64,000 nt of DNA from Sphingomonas psychrotolerans (lineage in GTDB: Bacteria > Pseudomonadota > Alphaproteobacteria > Sphingomonadales > Sphingomonadaceae), in assembly GCF_002796605.1 (NCBI RefSeq), contig NZ_CP024923.1, positions 2,955,001 to 3,019,000 of the forward strand, given 5' to 3'. The notes beneath the pieces are model-generated. The model searched no databases. It worked only from the letters and a program-made list of their open reading frames with translations, and was not told the origin of the DNA. Both the position numbers and the translations under genes were made by a program. Positions 54,201 to 62,706 of this stretch are shown here, in pieces; position 1 is the first letter of the stretch, and the number at the start of each line of letters is the position of its first letter.

Positions 54201-54444
54201 GATCACGGACGAGCGCGTGGCCGATGTGCGCTGCGATTCCGACAGCCTCGTCGTCGATTTGATGGATGGACGGACCATTTCCGTCCCCCTCGCATGGTAT
54301 CCCCGGCTCCTGAAGGCATCGCCAGCCCAACGTGGCCATTGGGAGCCGGCCGGAGGCGGCTTCGGAATTCATTGGCCGGACATAGACGAGGATCTGAGTA
54401 CGGAAGGCCTCCTTCGCGGAGCCCCTGCGCACAAAAGCGCTTAG
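54184..54444 (+). CDS. DUF2442-family protein
   Basis: The 86-residue protein begins MNISVRITDERVADVRCDSD, then LVVDLMDGRTISVPLAWYPR and GGGFGIHWPDIDEDLS, matching DUF2442. DUF4160 and DUF2442 genes often sit together and are suspected to form toxin-antitoxin-like or regulatory pairs; no function is proven. The start overlaps the DUF4160 gene's end. Confidence 0.88.
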   Translation: MNISVRITDERVADVRCDSDSLVVDLMDGRTISVPLAWYPRLLKASPAQRGHWEPAGGGFGIHWPDIDEDLSTEGLLRGAPAHKSA

Positions 54445-54537
54445 GTCTACTGGCGGACAGCCGACCTGATCAGCAAAAGAACAAAAAAAGTACAAACCCT
54501 CTTCCAATGTAGGATTTCATCTGCTCCAAGCTGGTAG

Positions 54538-55479
54538 ATGAGCAAGCGATCAGACCCCGCCGCCTTCGCGCGCGCCGCTGGTGCCGCCGATCCCGTCACC
54601 CTCGCCGAGCTGGCGCCCGCGCCCGATCGCGCCCCGCCGCCCGAAAGCGCCAATGCGCTCGCGGTGCCGCCCGCGCCCGGCGATGCCGGCACGCCGCCCG
54701 AAGTCTACGACCCCGCCGACTATCGCTGGGTCCCCGTCCGCCGCATCCCCCGCGCCGACGGCTGGACCGAGGAGAAGCAGCGCCGCTTCATCGAGACGCT
54801 CGCCGATACCGGCCTCGTCAATGTCGCGGCCAAGGCGGTCGGCATGTCGCGGGCGAGCGCCTATCAGCTGCGGCGCAGCCCGCATGGCGCCGCATTCGCG
54901 CGCGCCTGGGATGCGGCGCGCCACCATGCCGGTGGCCTGATCGAGGATATCGCCTTCGAACGCGCGATCGAGGGTACCGAGCAGGAAGTGCTCAGCGCGC
55001 AGGGCGAAGTGATCGCCACCCGGCTGGTCCACGACAATCGCCTGCTCAAATATCTGCTCAGCCACCTCAAGCCCCAACGCTATGGCGGCGCCCGATCGCC
55101 CGGCGCCACGCCGCACGAGTCGGCCGAGCCTCAGGCGGCGGGGACGCCTGTTCTGGAAGAAAGCCTCCGTGCGATGGAGCCCGCTCTGCCGGCGCCGCCC
55201 GAACAATTGCTCGATCCCGAGACCTTGGCGCATGAGCTGCATCTCGCCGATCTGGCCGATGGCGTCTTGCCGCACTTTCTCGGCGAACAGCCTACGCCCA
55301 GGTCCGATGACCGGCGCGCGGCGGAAGAAGCCGCGGCGCGCGATGCGCGCGGTGCCGCCGCGCTGAAGAAGGACGAAGCTGGCGGCGAGCTGACCGACGC
55401 GGAGTTCGCGGACCTATGCTATCACCTCGATCCGACGAGCAACGCGTACCCGCGCAGCCGCCGCCGGCAAGGTACGTGA
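54538..55479 (+). CDS. Terminase-small-subunit-like HTH protein
   Basis: The 313-residue protein has a proline/alanine-rich start (1-60), then WTEEKQRRFIETLADTGLVN and AAKAVGMSRASAYQLRRSP, a helix-turn-helix like phage terminase small subunits. A helical part follows (LIEDIAFERAIEGTEQEVLS, RLVHDNRLLKYLLSHLKP). The last third is low-complexity and charged. It is a family often seen as hypothetical in sphingomonad chromosomes. No large terminase is near. Perhaps a regulator of phage origin. Confidence 0.78.
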   Translation: MSKRSDPAAFARAAGAADPVTLAELAPAPDRAPPPESANALAVPPAPGDAGTPPEVYDPADYRWVPVRRIPRADGWTEEKQRRFIETLADTGLVNVAAKAVGMSRASAYQLRRSPHGAAFARAWDAARHHAGGLIEDIAFERAIEGTEQEVLSAQGEVIATRLVHDNRLLKYLLSHLKPQRYGGARSPGATPHESAEPQAAGTPVLEESLRAMEPALPAPPEQLLDPETLAHELHLADLADGVLPHFLGEQPTPRSDDRRAAEEAAARDARGAAALKKDEAGGELTDAEFADLCYHLDPTSNAYPRSRRRQGT

Positions 55480-55537
55480 CAGTGTCAAGCCAGTGTCAAC
55501 TTTGGTCCGGCGTCGCCACCTCTGCTAAGGCTCGGGC

Positions 55538-56056
55538 ATGCGCGCCCGCAACCCGCTCTACATCATGGCCAAGCCCCCGCCGCCGGTGCAGGCGCAGATT
55601 ACCGCGCTACAGCGCAACGATCCCTCCCGCGGCGCGGACCTGCTCCACGCCACCCTGGTTTCGCTGTTCGATCTCCATTACGCCCCGCCCGAATGGCTCT
55701 CGGCGGTGATCGCCGCGCTCGACAGTTTCGACGCCCCGGCCTTTCCGCTCGCCTTCGACCGGATCGAGAACCACAAGGCCGTCACCCTGCGCACCCGCGC
55801 GCCGCTGACGGGAGCGCGCGCCCTCCAGGCGGCGTTGATCCGCCATTTGCTGGAACGCAAAGCCCCGATGATGCTCGGCACCACGCCCGAGCCGCACGTG
55901 ACGATCAACTATCGCGGCGACCGGCTCGGCAGCCAGAAGATCGCGCCGATCGCTTGGACGGTCGATTCGATCGCGCTGGTCGAAAGTATCGTCGGCAAGA
56001 CCACTCATATCGAGCACGGGCGATGGCCGCTCCGCGCAGACGCAGGATTACGGTAA
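55538..56056 (+). CDS. 2'-5' RNA ligase family protein (LigT/ThpR-like)
   Basis: The 172-residue protein has the two HxT motifs of the 2H phosphoesterase family, LHATLVSLFDLHY (near 37) and PHVTINYRGD (near 121). Members hydrolyse 2',3'-cyclic phosphates or join RNA 2'-5'. Its stop overlaps the start of the next VOC gene (TAATG). The exact RNA target is unknown. Confidence 0.88.
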   Translation: MRARNPLYIMAKPPPPVQAQITALQRNDPSRGADLLHATLVSLFDLHYAPPEWLSAVIAALDSFDAPAFPLAFDRIENHKAVTLRTRAPLTGARALQAALIRHLLERKAPMMLGTTPEPHVTINYRGDRLGSQKIAPIAWTVDSIALVESIVGKTTHIEHGRWPLRADAGLR

Positions 56057-56460
56057 TGCCCCATCTCGCCCACATCGCCCTGATCGTCCGCGACTATGAC
56101 GAAGCGCTCGCTTTCTACATCGGCAAGCTCGGTTTCATTCTGATCGAGGACACGTACCAGCCCGAGCAAAACAAACGCTGGGTCACCATCCGCCCGCCCG
56201 GCGCTGCGGCCAACGCCACCACGATCCTCCTCGCCCGCGCGGCCACGCCCGAGCAGGCGGCCTTTATCGGCGATCAGGCGGGTGGCCGCGTCTTCCTGTT
56301 CCTCGCCACCGACGATTTCGATCGCGACCACGCCGCCTACATCGCTGCGGGCGTCCGCTTCGTCCGCGAGCCGACTACCCACGATTACGGCAAGGTCGCC
56401 GTGTTCGAGGACCTCTATGGCAATCGCTGGGATCTGGTGGCGTTCGCCGACCGCCGCTGA
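56056..56460 (+). CDS. VOC-family protein (glyoxalase-like)
   Basis: The 134-residue protein has the VOC fold: HLAHIALIVRDYDEALAFYI, GKLGFILIEDTYQPEQNK, a middle FIGDQAGGRVFLFLATDDFD and the end YGKVAVFEDLYGNRWDLVAF. H4, E-type metal ligands and the final E fit a metal-binding member. Its reaction is unknown. A decayed duplicate lies at 57832-57959. Confidence 0.9.
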   Translation: MPHLAHIALIVRDYDEALAFYIGKLGFILIEDTYQPEQNKRWVTIRPPGAAANATTILLARAATPEQAAFIGDQAGGRVFLFLATDDFDRDHAAYIAAGVRFVREPTTHDYGKVAVFEDLYGNRWDLVAFADRR

Positions 56461-56531
56461 GCGAGCGCACACACCTGTCCACGCCGCGCGGACCCTGCCA
56501 GACTGCGCACTCTTTCGCCGGAGAAAGCCGC

Positions 56532-57008
56532 ATGACCCCAGCCGAACATTGCCCCGATTTCGATTTCCAGCAGGGAAATTGGCGCGTGCAGCATCGCCGG
56601 CTCAAGGCGCGGCTCGCCGGCTGCACCGATTGGGAGGAATTCCCCGGCATTTGCGAGCAGCGCCCGATCCTCGGCGGCAACGGCAATGTCGAGGACAATC
56701 TCCTCCATCTGCCCTCGGGCAGCTACCGCGCGATCGCGCTCCGGTCGTACGCCCCGTCGAGCGGCAATTGGGCGATCTGGTGGCTCGACGGCCGTGCCCC
56801 GCATGCGCTCGACACGCCCGTCATCGGCCGGTTCGAGCGCAAAGTGGGCAGCTTCTACGCCGAGGATGTGCTGGACGGCGCGCCCGTCCGCATGCGCTTC
56901 CTCTGGCTGCGCACCGAAACCCCGTCGCCGCGCTGGGAACAGGCGCTTTCCGCCGATGGCGGCGCCAGCTGGGAAACCAACTGGACGATGGACTTCGAAC
57001 GCGCCTGA
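56532..57008 (+). CDS. DUF1579-like protein
   Basis: The 158-residue protein DFDFQQGNWRVQHRRLKARL continues as a lipocalin-like, beta-rich domain (WEEFPGICEQRPILGG, GNWAIWWLDGRAPHALDTPV, RFLWLRTETPSPRWEQALSA), fitting DUF1579-type proteins. No signal peptide. Function unknown. Confidence 0.82.
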   Translation: MTPAEHCPDFDFQQGNWRVQHRRLKARLAGCTDWEEFPGICEQRPILGGNGNVEDNLLHLPSGSYRAIALRSYAPSSGNWAIWWLDGRAPHALDTPVIGRFERKVGSFYAEDVLDGAPVRMRFLWLRTETPSPRWEQALSADGGASWETNWTMDFERA

Positions 57009-57029
57009 GCGCGCTCCCGCCGGCGCGCG

Positions 57030-57155
57030 TCAGCTCTTGATGTTGACCATCGAGACCGGCTTGTCCTTGGTCGATGCGTTGGCGGCGATCGTCTTGACCT
57101 TTTCCGCCTTGGGTTTGCGCACTTCCTTGTTCGATTTCTTCTGGCTCTTGGCCAT
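57030..57155 (-). CDS. Very small basic protein
   Basis: A 41-residue lysine-rich protein, starting MAKSQKKSNKEVRKPKAEKV and ending KPVSMVNIKS. Proteins of this kind, with the same MAKSQK(K/R)SN start, are common and unnamed in alphaproteobacteria. It lies opposite in strand to its neighbours. It could bind nucleic acid by its charge, but that is a guess. Confidence 0.75.
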   Translation of the reverse strand: MAKSQKKSNKEVRKPKAEKVKTIAANASTKDKPVSMVNIKS

Positions 57156-57419
57156 CGCCTGTCCTTCGGGAGCGAAAGGCCCCGCCGCACCTTAGTCCCA
57201 TCCGCATCGCTTCCGCACATCAATTCGCCGGCCCGCGCCTTTCGCCTCGGTGACGCGCGCATGTGGCTGGCTCGTCGCCTCGCGTCGCACAGGTGTCGCA
57301 CCCTGTCGCGTTCCGGTTGCCGCAGCGGCGCGAACCCACCGCCTCCCGGTCGCATCCGCCGCAATAGCGCGCTACCCAGTCAACCGGATCAACCGCCGCC
57401 GCAGCCAGAGGGAGAGCTC

Positions 57420-57821
57420 ATGATGACCGGCACGCGCCGCTTTTACCACGGCACCCGCGCCGATCTGCGCCCCGGCGACCTGATCGCCGCCGGCTATGCC
57501 TCTAATTACGGCCAGCAGAAGCAGGCGTCGTGGGTCTATTTCGCGGGCACGCTCGACGCGGCGATCTGGGGCGCCGAGCTGGCGCAGGGCGAGGGCCGCG
57601 CGCGCATCTACATCGTCGAGCCGACCGGGACGTTCGTCGACGACCCCAACCTCACCGACAAGAAATTCCCCGGCAACCCGACCTTATCCTATCGCTCGCA
57701 GGCGCCGCTGTGCGTCATCGGCGAGCTCGCCGACTGGCAGGGCCATTCCCCCGAGCAGCTGCAGCACATGAAAGACCATCTCGTGCGCCTGAAAGAGCAG
57801 GGCGTCGAGGCGATCGACTGA
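57420..57821 (+). CDS. arr: Rifamycin NAD+ ADP-ribosyltransferase
   Basis: Arr inactivates rifampicin by adding ADP-ribose from NAD+ to the drug's C23 hydroxyl. The 133-residue protein matches the compact family: RRFYHGTRADLRPGDLI, YASNYGQQKQASWVYF, AIWGAELAQGEGRARIYIVE, DPNLTDKKFPGNPTLSYRS and DWQGHSPEQLQ, including the conserved H, Y and D of the active site. GGGAGAG lies just before ATG 57420. Chromosomal Arr occurs in several soil bacteria, so resistance may be intrinsic. Confidence 0.95.
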   Translation: MMTGTRRFYHGTRADLRPGDLIAAGYASNYGQQKQASWVYFAGTLDAAIWGAELAQGEGRARIYIVEPTGTFVDDPNLTDKKFPGNPTLSYRSQAPLCVIGELADWQGHSPEQLQHMKDHLVRLKEQGVEAID

Positions 57822-57831
57822 CCGCCCGCCT

Positions 57832-57959
57832 GTGTCCCATCTCGCTCATATCGCCCTGATCGTCCGCTTATGACGAAGCGCCCGCTTCCTTATGGCAGGG
57901 TCGCGGTGTTCGAGGGCCTTTACGGCAATCGGCGGGACCTCGTGGCGATCGGCAATTGA
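57832..57959 (+). pseudogene. Deleted duplicate of the VOC gene at 56056
   Basis: The first 60 bases (GTGTCCCATCTCGCTCATAT and onward) follow the start of the intact VOC gene closely but lose two bases, and the last 65 bases (TATGGCAGGGTCGCGGTGTT to the stop) follow its end. About 280 internal bases are missing. It therefore encodes nothing useful. It is a relic of a tandem duplication that flanks the DUF1579-like, small basic and arr genes. Confidence 0.88.
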
Positions 57960-58001
57960 GGTCCTAGCATCTCATGCACATGCACGGCTAAACCAGCGCC
58001 A

Positions 58002-58916
58002 ATGGCGGGACATCACGATCACGATCACCACGCGCATGGCCCGGCGGATTTCGGCCGCGCATTCGCATTGGGGGCGGCCCTCAACATCGGCTTCGTCGCA
58101 GTCGAGGGCGCCGCCGGCTTCTTGACCGATTCGGTCGCTTTGCTCGCCGATGCCGGACACAATCTCTCGGACGTACTCGGTCTGCTCGTCGCCTGGGCGG
58201 GCGCCGAGCTCGCCAAGCGCCCGGCCTCGAAGCGCTTCACTTATGGCTTCCGCGGCAGCTCGATCCTTGCCGCGTTGACCAATTCGGTGCTCCTGCTGGT
58301 CGCGGTCGGCGCGATCGGCTGGGAAGCGATCCAGCGCTTCGCCGATCCCCCCGCCGTCCCCGGCAAGATCGTGATGATCGTCGCGGCGGTGGGCATCGTC
58401 GTGAACCTGTCGACTGCCTTGCTCTTCGCGCGTGGCCGCAAGCACGACATCAACATCCGCGGCGCCTATCTCCACATGGCGACCGACGCCGCGGTCTCGG
58501 TGGGTGTGGTGATCGCCGGCGGACTGATCCTGCTCACCGGCGCGCGCTGGATCGATCCGGCGATCAGCCTCGTCATCGTCGCAGTGATCCTGTGGAGCAG
58601 CTGGGGCCTCGCGCGCGAATCGCTGACCATGGCGCTGCAGGCGGTGCCCGACGGAATCGACGCGGAGGAGGTCGAGCGCGCGCTGATCGCCCTGCCCGGC
58701 GTGGTGCGCGTCCACGATCTCCATATCTGGCCGATGAGCACCACCGAAGCGGCACTCACTGCGCATCTGGTGATGCCCGGTGGCCATCCCGGCGACGCGT
58801 TCCTGATCGATCTCCAGCACCGGCTGGCGCATGAATTCCGCATCGATCACACCACGGTCCAGATCGAGCTGGGCGAAGGCGCCGAATGCCGCATGCACGG
58901 ACATGCCCATGGTTGA
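58002..58916 (+). CDS. Cation diffusion facilitator (zinc efflux, CzcD/ZitB-like)
   Basis: The 304-residue transporter has a histidine-rich N-terminus (HHDHDHHAHG), six helices, the metal site motifs LLADAGHNLSDVLGL (H and D in helix 2) and HMATDAAVSVGVV (helix 5, H and D), and a C-terminal cytoplasmic domain ending in ECRMHGHAHG. Zn2+ or other divalent metal is exchanged for protons. The stop overlaps the start of the HAD gene, so they are likely co-expressed. Confidence 0.94.
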   Translation: MAGHHDHDHHAHGPADFGRAFALGAALNIGFVAVEGAAGFLTDSVALLADAGHNLSDVLGLLVAWAGAELAKRPASKRFTYGFRGSSILAALTNSVLLLVAVGAIGWEAIQRFADPPAVPGKIVMIVAAVGIVVNLSTALLFARGRKHDINIRGAYLHMATDAAVSVGVVIAGGLILLTGARWIDPAISLVIVAVILWSSWGLARESLTMALQAVPDGIDAEEVERALIALPGVVRVHDLHIWPMSTTEAALTAHLVMPGGHPGDAFLIDLQHRLAHEFRIDHTTVQIELGEGAECRMHGHAHG

Positions 58917-59583
58917 GGCAGCGTCCGCGAGCGGCCCCCAAGCCCCCCCGATCCGGCTGGTGATCTTCGATTTCGACGGCACGCTGTCCGACAGCGGCGA
59001 CTGGTTCCTGTCGGTAATCGACCAGCTCGCGCGGCGCTTCCGCTTCCGCACCGTCGCCCCGGATGAGGTCGAGATGCTGCGCCACCGCAGCTCGCGCGAA
59101 GTGATCGATTTCCTCGGCATCTCGCGCTGGAAGATGCCGCTGATCGCGCGCCATCTCCGCAAGATGGTCGGCCTCAACGCGCATCAGATCGAACTCTTTC
59201 CCGGCACCCCGGACCTGCTTGAGCGACTGGCGGAAACCGGGGTGAAGATCGCGCTGGTGACGTCGAATTCCGAAGCCAATGCGCGCAAGATTCTCGGCGA
59301 GGAACACGCCGCCCGGATCGATTTCTATGCCTGTGGCTCCTCGCTGTTCGGCAAGGCGCCCAAGTTCCGCCGCGTGCTCAAGAAGATGGCGATTCCCGCC
59401 GCAGCGGCACTGGCGGTCGGCGACGAGACCCGCGACATCGATGCGGCGCGCGAGGTCGGGATGCGCGCCGGCTCGGTATTATGGGGCTATGCCAGCGAGG
59501 CGGTGCTCGCCGCGCTCCAGCCCGACGCGCTGTTCCGCGAGCCGCAGGACATCCTCGATTATGTCGCGGCGCAACGGGGGTAG
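58909..59583 (+). CDS. HAD-family phosphatase (Gph-like)
   Basis: The 224-residue protein has VIFDFDGTLSDSGDWFL (DxDGT nucleophile), IALVTSNSEANARKIL (motif II), K in GSSLFGKAPKFRRVL and VGDETRDIDAAREVGM (motif IV). It resembles phosphoglycolate phosphatase and other haloacid-dehalogenase-like enzymes. ATG 58909 or 58903 both overlap the CDF stop. Substrate unknown. Confidence 0.9.
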   Translation: MVEAASASGPQAPPIRLVIFDFDGTLSDSGDWFLSVIDQLARRFRFRTVAPDEVEMLRHRSSREVIDFLGISRWKMPLIARHLRKMVGLNAHQIELFPGTPDLLERLAETGVKIALVTSNSEANARKILGEEHAARIDFYACGSSLFGKAPKFRRVLKKMAIPAAAALAVGDETRDIDAAREVGMRAGSVLWGYASEAVLAALQPDALFREPQDILDYVAAQRG

Positions 59584-59598
59584 CGATGCCCTGGCTCC

Positions 59599-60225
59599 TC
59601 AATCGAGATGTATCGCCAGCCAGACAGTCGGGCGGTCCTTTGCGGTCCATGTCACCCAATGCTGCTGCCCGCCGGCGATCCAGACATGGTCGCCGGCATG
59701 TAGCGTCACTTCGTCCGAATCCTCGATCCGCAGCCCCGCCGCGCCTTCGAGCAGCAGCACCCATTCGTCCTGCGCCTGCACCATCGGTGCGCCCCCCGGG
59801 GTCGCCTGTCCGCGCGAGACGATCCGCTCGACCCGCACTCCCGGGCGCGCGAGCAATTCGGTGAACGCCTCCGCCCGTTTTGCCGCCGGCAGCCTGGTGA
59901 GCAGATTCTCGACCTTCACCTTGAAGCGTGGCTTCGGCTTCGGCGTTGGCGCGGCTTTCGGCCCGGGCCTGGGTTTGGGGCGTGCCTTTACCGAGCCGGC
60001 CGATTTGCTCCACGCATTGCTCGCCGCACCGCGAAGATAGTCTTCGATTTCCTCGGCGCTGGCGGTGAGGCGGTCCTTGTCGACGCCAAACACCGGCGCG
60101 CCTTTGGCGTCGTTCAGCCCGTATTTGCCGAAGTCGCCGCCCGGCTTGCGCCGCCGCGAGGTGACGAGCTTGAGTCCGCGGTGCGCCGCCATGTCACGCA
60201 GCTTGTCGGTCGTCTCGTTCGGCAT
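59599..60225 (-). CDS. Cupin protein with basic proline-rich linker
   Basis: A 208-residue protein in three parts: an N-terminal 75 residues with LKLVTSRRRKPGGDFGKYGL, a motif seen in several sphingomonad proteins; a basic linker of K, P and A (about 85-115); and a C-terminal single cupin barrel (TPGGAPMVQAQDEWVLLLEG, LHAGDHVWIAGGQQHWVTW) with histidine metal ligands. Metal-dependent isomerase or sensor roles are possible. ATG 60225 is followed by the family-like start. Confidence 0.78.
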   Translation of the reverse strand: MPNETTDKLRDMAAHRGLKLVTSRRRKPGGDFGKYGLNDAKGAPVFGVDKDRLTASAEEIEDYLRGAASNAWSKSAGSVKARPKPRPGPKAAPTPKPKPRFKVKVENLLTRLPAAKRAEAFTELLARPGVRVERIVSRGQATPGGAPMVQAQDEWVLLLEGAAGLRIEDSDEVTLHAGDHVWIAGGQQHWVTWTAKDRPTVWLAIHLD

Positions 60226-60269
60226 GATCCCTCGACTCAAGGCGATGGAGGTCGCTAGGGCAACGCCCC

Positions 60270-61421
60270 ATGTCACCCTCGGCTCCCCGCTTCCATTTCA
60301 CCATCCACGCCACCGACGGCAAGGCCCGGCTCGGCGCCATCGCGATGCAGCGCGGTGAAATCCGTACCCCCGCCTTCATGCCGGTCGGCACCGCCGCCAC
60401 GGTTAAGGCAGTCAAGCCGCAGGACGTGCGCGCGAGCGGCGCCGACATATTGCTCGGCAACACCTATCATCTGATGCTCCGCCCCACCGCCGAGCGCGTC
60501 CACAAGCTCGGCGGGCTCCATAAATTCATGGGCTGGGACCGCCCGATCCTCACCGATTCGGGCGGTTATCAAGTGATGAGCCTGTCCGAGCTGACCAAGC
60601 GCAGCGAGGAAGGCATCGTCTTCAAGTCGCACCTCGACGGTTCGCGCCACATGCTCAGCCCCGAACGGTCGATGGAGATCCAGCGGCTGCTCGGCTCGAA
60701 CATCGTCATGGCGTTCGACGAACTCGTCCCCACCACTTCGACGCGCGAGGTGCAGGCCGCGGCGATGGAGCGCTCGATGCGCTGGGCGAAGCGCAGCCGT
60801 GCCGGCTTCGACGCGGGCGGGGAACATGCCCAAAACAACGCGCTGTTCGGCATCCAGCAGGGCGCGCTCGACGAGAGCTTCCGCAAAGCCAGCGCCGACG
60901 CGCTGCTCGACATCGGCTTCGATGGATATGCGATCGGCGGCCTCGCGGTCGGCGAGGGTCAGGAGGCGATGTTCGGCGTGCTCGATTACGCTCCCAGCCA
61001 GCTCGATGCGGCCAAGCCGCGTTACTTGATGGGTGTCGGCAAGCCCGACGACATCGTCGGCGCGGTCGAGCGCGGCGTCGACATGTTCGATTGCGTCCTC
61101 CCGACACGGAGCGGCCGCACCGGCCAGGCGTTCACCCGCACCGGTCCGATCAACATCCGCAACGCGAAGTTCGCCGAGGATCAGGGCCCGCTCGATCCGG
61201 CTTGCGCCTGTCCGACCTGTGCCGGCTGGAGCCGTGCCTATGTCCATCATCTCGTCCGCGCCGGCGAGATCCTCGGCGCGATGCTGATGACCGAGCACAA
61301 TCTCTGGTTCTACCAGCAGCTGATGGCCGATTTGCGCCTGGCGATCGGCGAGGGCCGGCTGACGGCGTTCGCAAACGATTTCCGCCGCGACTATCGCACC
61401 GCGCCCAAGGCCTTAGCTTAA
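60270..61421 (+). CDS. tgt: tRNA-guanine transglycosylase
   Basis: Tgt exchanges guanine-34 for preQ1 in tRNAs with GUN anticodons, a step of queuosine formation. The 383-residue protein has [16 protein letters not shown] (catalytic D), [48 protein letters not shown] with the nucleophile D, and the zinc site [17 protein letters not shown] (C, C, C, H). No queA or queC gene is seen next door. Confidence 0.97.
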   Translation: MSPSAPRFHFTIHATDGKARLGAIAMQRGEIRTPAFMPVGTAATVKAVKPQDVRASGADILLGNTYHLMLRPTAERVHKLGGLHKFMGWDRPILTDSGGYQVMSLSELTKRSEEGIVFKSHLDGSRHMLSPERSMEIQRLLGSNIVMAFDELVPTTSTREVQAAAMERSMRWAKRSRAGFDAGGEHAQNNALFGIQQGALDESFRKASADALLDIGFDGYAIGGLAVGEGQEAMFGVLDYAPSQLDAAKPRYLMGVGKPDDIVGAVERGVDMFDCVLPTRSGRTGQAFTRTGPINIRNAKFAEDQGPLDPACACPTCAGWSRAYVHHLVRAGEILGAMLMTEHNLWFYQQLMADLRLAIGEGRLTAFANDFRRDYRTAPKALA

Positions 61422-61516
61422 CCATCTTCTGTTCCGTGGCGGGACGCTGCGGAATCCGGGGGCGCCGCGTTCACGATTACGCGATATAGGGAGCGCCTTC
61501 CGGGCCATTGGCTCGT

Positions 61517-62506
61517 ATGAGGCATGCGGATTTGTTCTGGCAGCGGTTCACTCGAATGCAGATGCGGGGGCTGACGGCAGGGGCGCTGGTTTCGCTCGTC
61601 GGCGCCGGCTTCTCCGCGCAGGCGCTGAGCCCCGACACGCCGAGCGTCGCGCCGAAGCCGGTGGTCACTGGCTATGAAGCCGACGACCATTTCCCCGGTG
61701 CGGCCTTCTACACAGCCGTTCCGGATGACGCCGCCGTGGCGACCGGCACCACTGGCACGATCGCATTGCCTGATCTGCCGGTACCCGAGAACGCCGTGAT
61801 CGATTCGTCGATCCAGCCTGCCGCGCCGTTCCGCCTCGCCGGCGGCGCCATGGATCATGCCCGCGCGCTCCAGTGCCTGACCCAGGCAATCTATTACGAA
61901 GCGGCAAGCGAGCCCGACGATGGCCAGCGCGCCGTCGCACAGGTGGTGCTCAATCGCGTGCGGCACCCCGCCTTCCCCGCCACCGTCTGCGGCGTCGTCT
62001 TTCAGGGGTCCGAGAAGCGCGGCTGTCAGTTCAGCTTCGCCTGCGACGGCGCGATGGCACGCATCCCTTCACGTGCTGCCTGGGCGCGTGCCGAACGCGT
62101 CGCCGGGGCCGCGCTCGCCGGCAGCGTGTTCGCGCCGGTTGGAATGGCGACGCACTATCATACCTATGCGGTGACCCCGTCGTGGAACCGCAGCCTTGTA
62201 ATGACCGGGGTATTCGGCGCGCACTTCTTCCATCGCTGGAAAGGCTGGTGGGGAATGGCCGCAGCATTCCGGCAATCCTATCAGGGTGGTGAGCCGCTAC
62301 CCGCGCCCCATGCCGCAGTGACGCCCGTCGTCGTCGCCGCGCTCCCGATGGCGAGACCGGCCAGCGTTCCCAATCCGGAACCGGCGCGCGCGGTTCAACC
62401 CGCTTATGTCGACAGCGGCGCGCCCATGGCTGCTTATGCCGAGAGCACACTGCCCGACTCGCAGATCCTCGACAAATGGAAGGACAGCGGCAAGCCATTG
62501 CGCTGA
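61517..62506 (+). CDS. SleB-family cell wall hydrolase
   Basis: The 329-residue protein has a membrane-like N-terminus (GALVSLVGAGFSAQA), a linker, and the SleB/hydrolase_2 domain from about residue 115 (LQCLTQAIYYEAASEPDDGQ, AVAQVVLNRVRHPAFPATVC, QFSFACDG, ATHYHTY). The glutamate in YYEA is the catalytic acid of the family, which cuts peptidoglycan. The tail is proline-rich. Start ATG 61517; TTG 61508 also in frame. Confidence 0.9.
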   Translation: MRHADLFWQRFTRMQMRGLTAGALVSLVGAGFSAQALSPDTPSVAPKPVVTGYEADDHFPGAAFYTAVPDDAAVATGTTGTIALPDLPVPENAVIDSSIQPAAPFRLAGGAMDHARALQCLTQAIYYEAASEPDDGQRAVAQVVLNRVRHPAFPATVCGVVFQGSEKRGCQFSFACDGAMARIPSRAAWARAERVAGAALAGSVFAPVGMATHYHTYAVTPSWNRSLVMTGVFGAHFFHRWKGWWGMAAAFRQSYQGGEPLPAPHAAVTPVVVAALPMARPASVPNPEPARAVQPAYVDSGAPMAAYAESTLPDSQILDKWKDSGKPLR

Positions 62507-62551
62507 GCCGCTTTGCGTCAATCCGACGTTAAGCAATGCCCGCCAAAGTAT

Positions 62552-62590
62552 GCGGGCGCTCTCTCTGCGTGGGGCAATGAGAGCGCCCGC
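62552..62590. other. Strong inverted repeat after the SleB gene
   Basis: GCGGGCGCTCTC and GAGAGCGCCCGC are a perfect 12-bp stem with a 15-base loop. No T tract follows, so it is not a classic terminator; it may be a transcript-end hairpin, a protein site, or a relic. The rest of the gap 62507-62706 shows nothing clear to me. Confidence 0.6.
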
Positions 62591-62706
62591 GCTGCCGCGT
62601 TCGGGTCATCCGGGGGGAAATGACGCGCGACAGCTATCGGAACAATGGACTGACGGGCCGCGCCGGAACGCGGCAATGCGAATATGGTACGCGACCGGTC
62701 AGCGAA

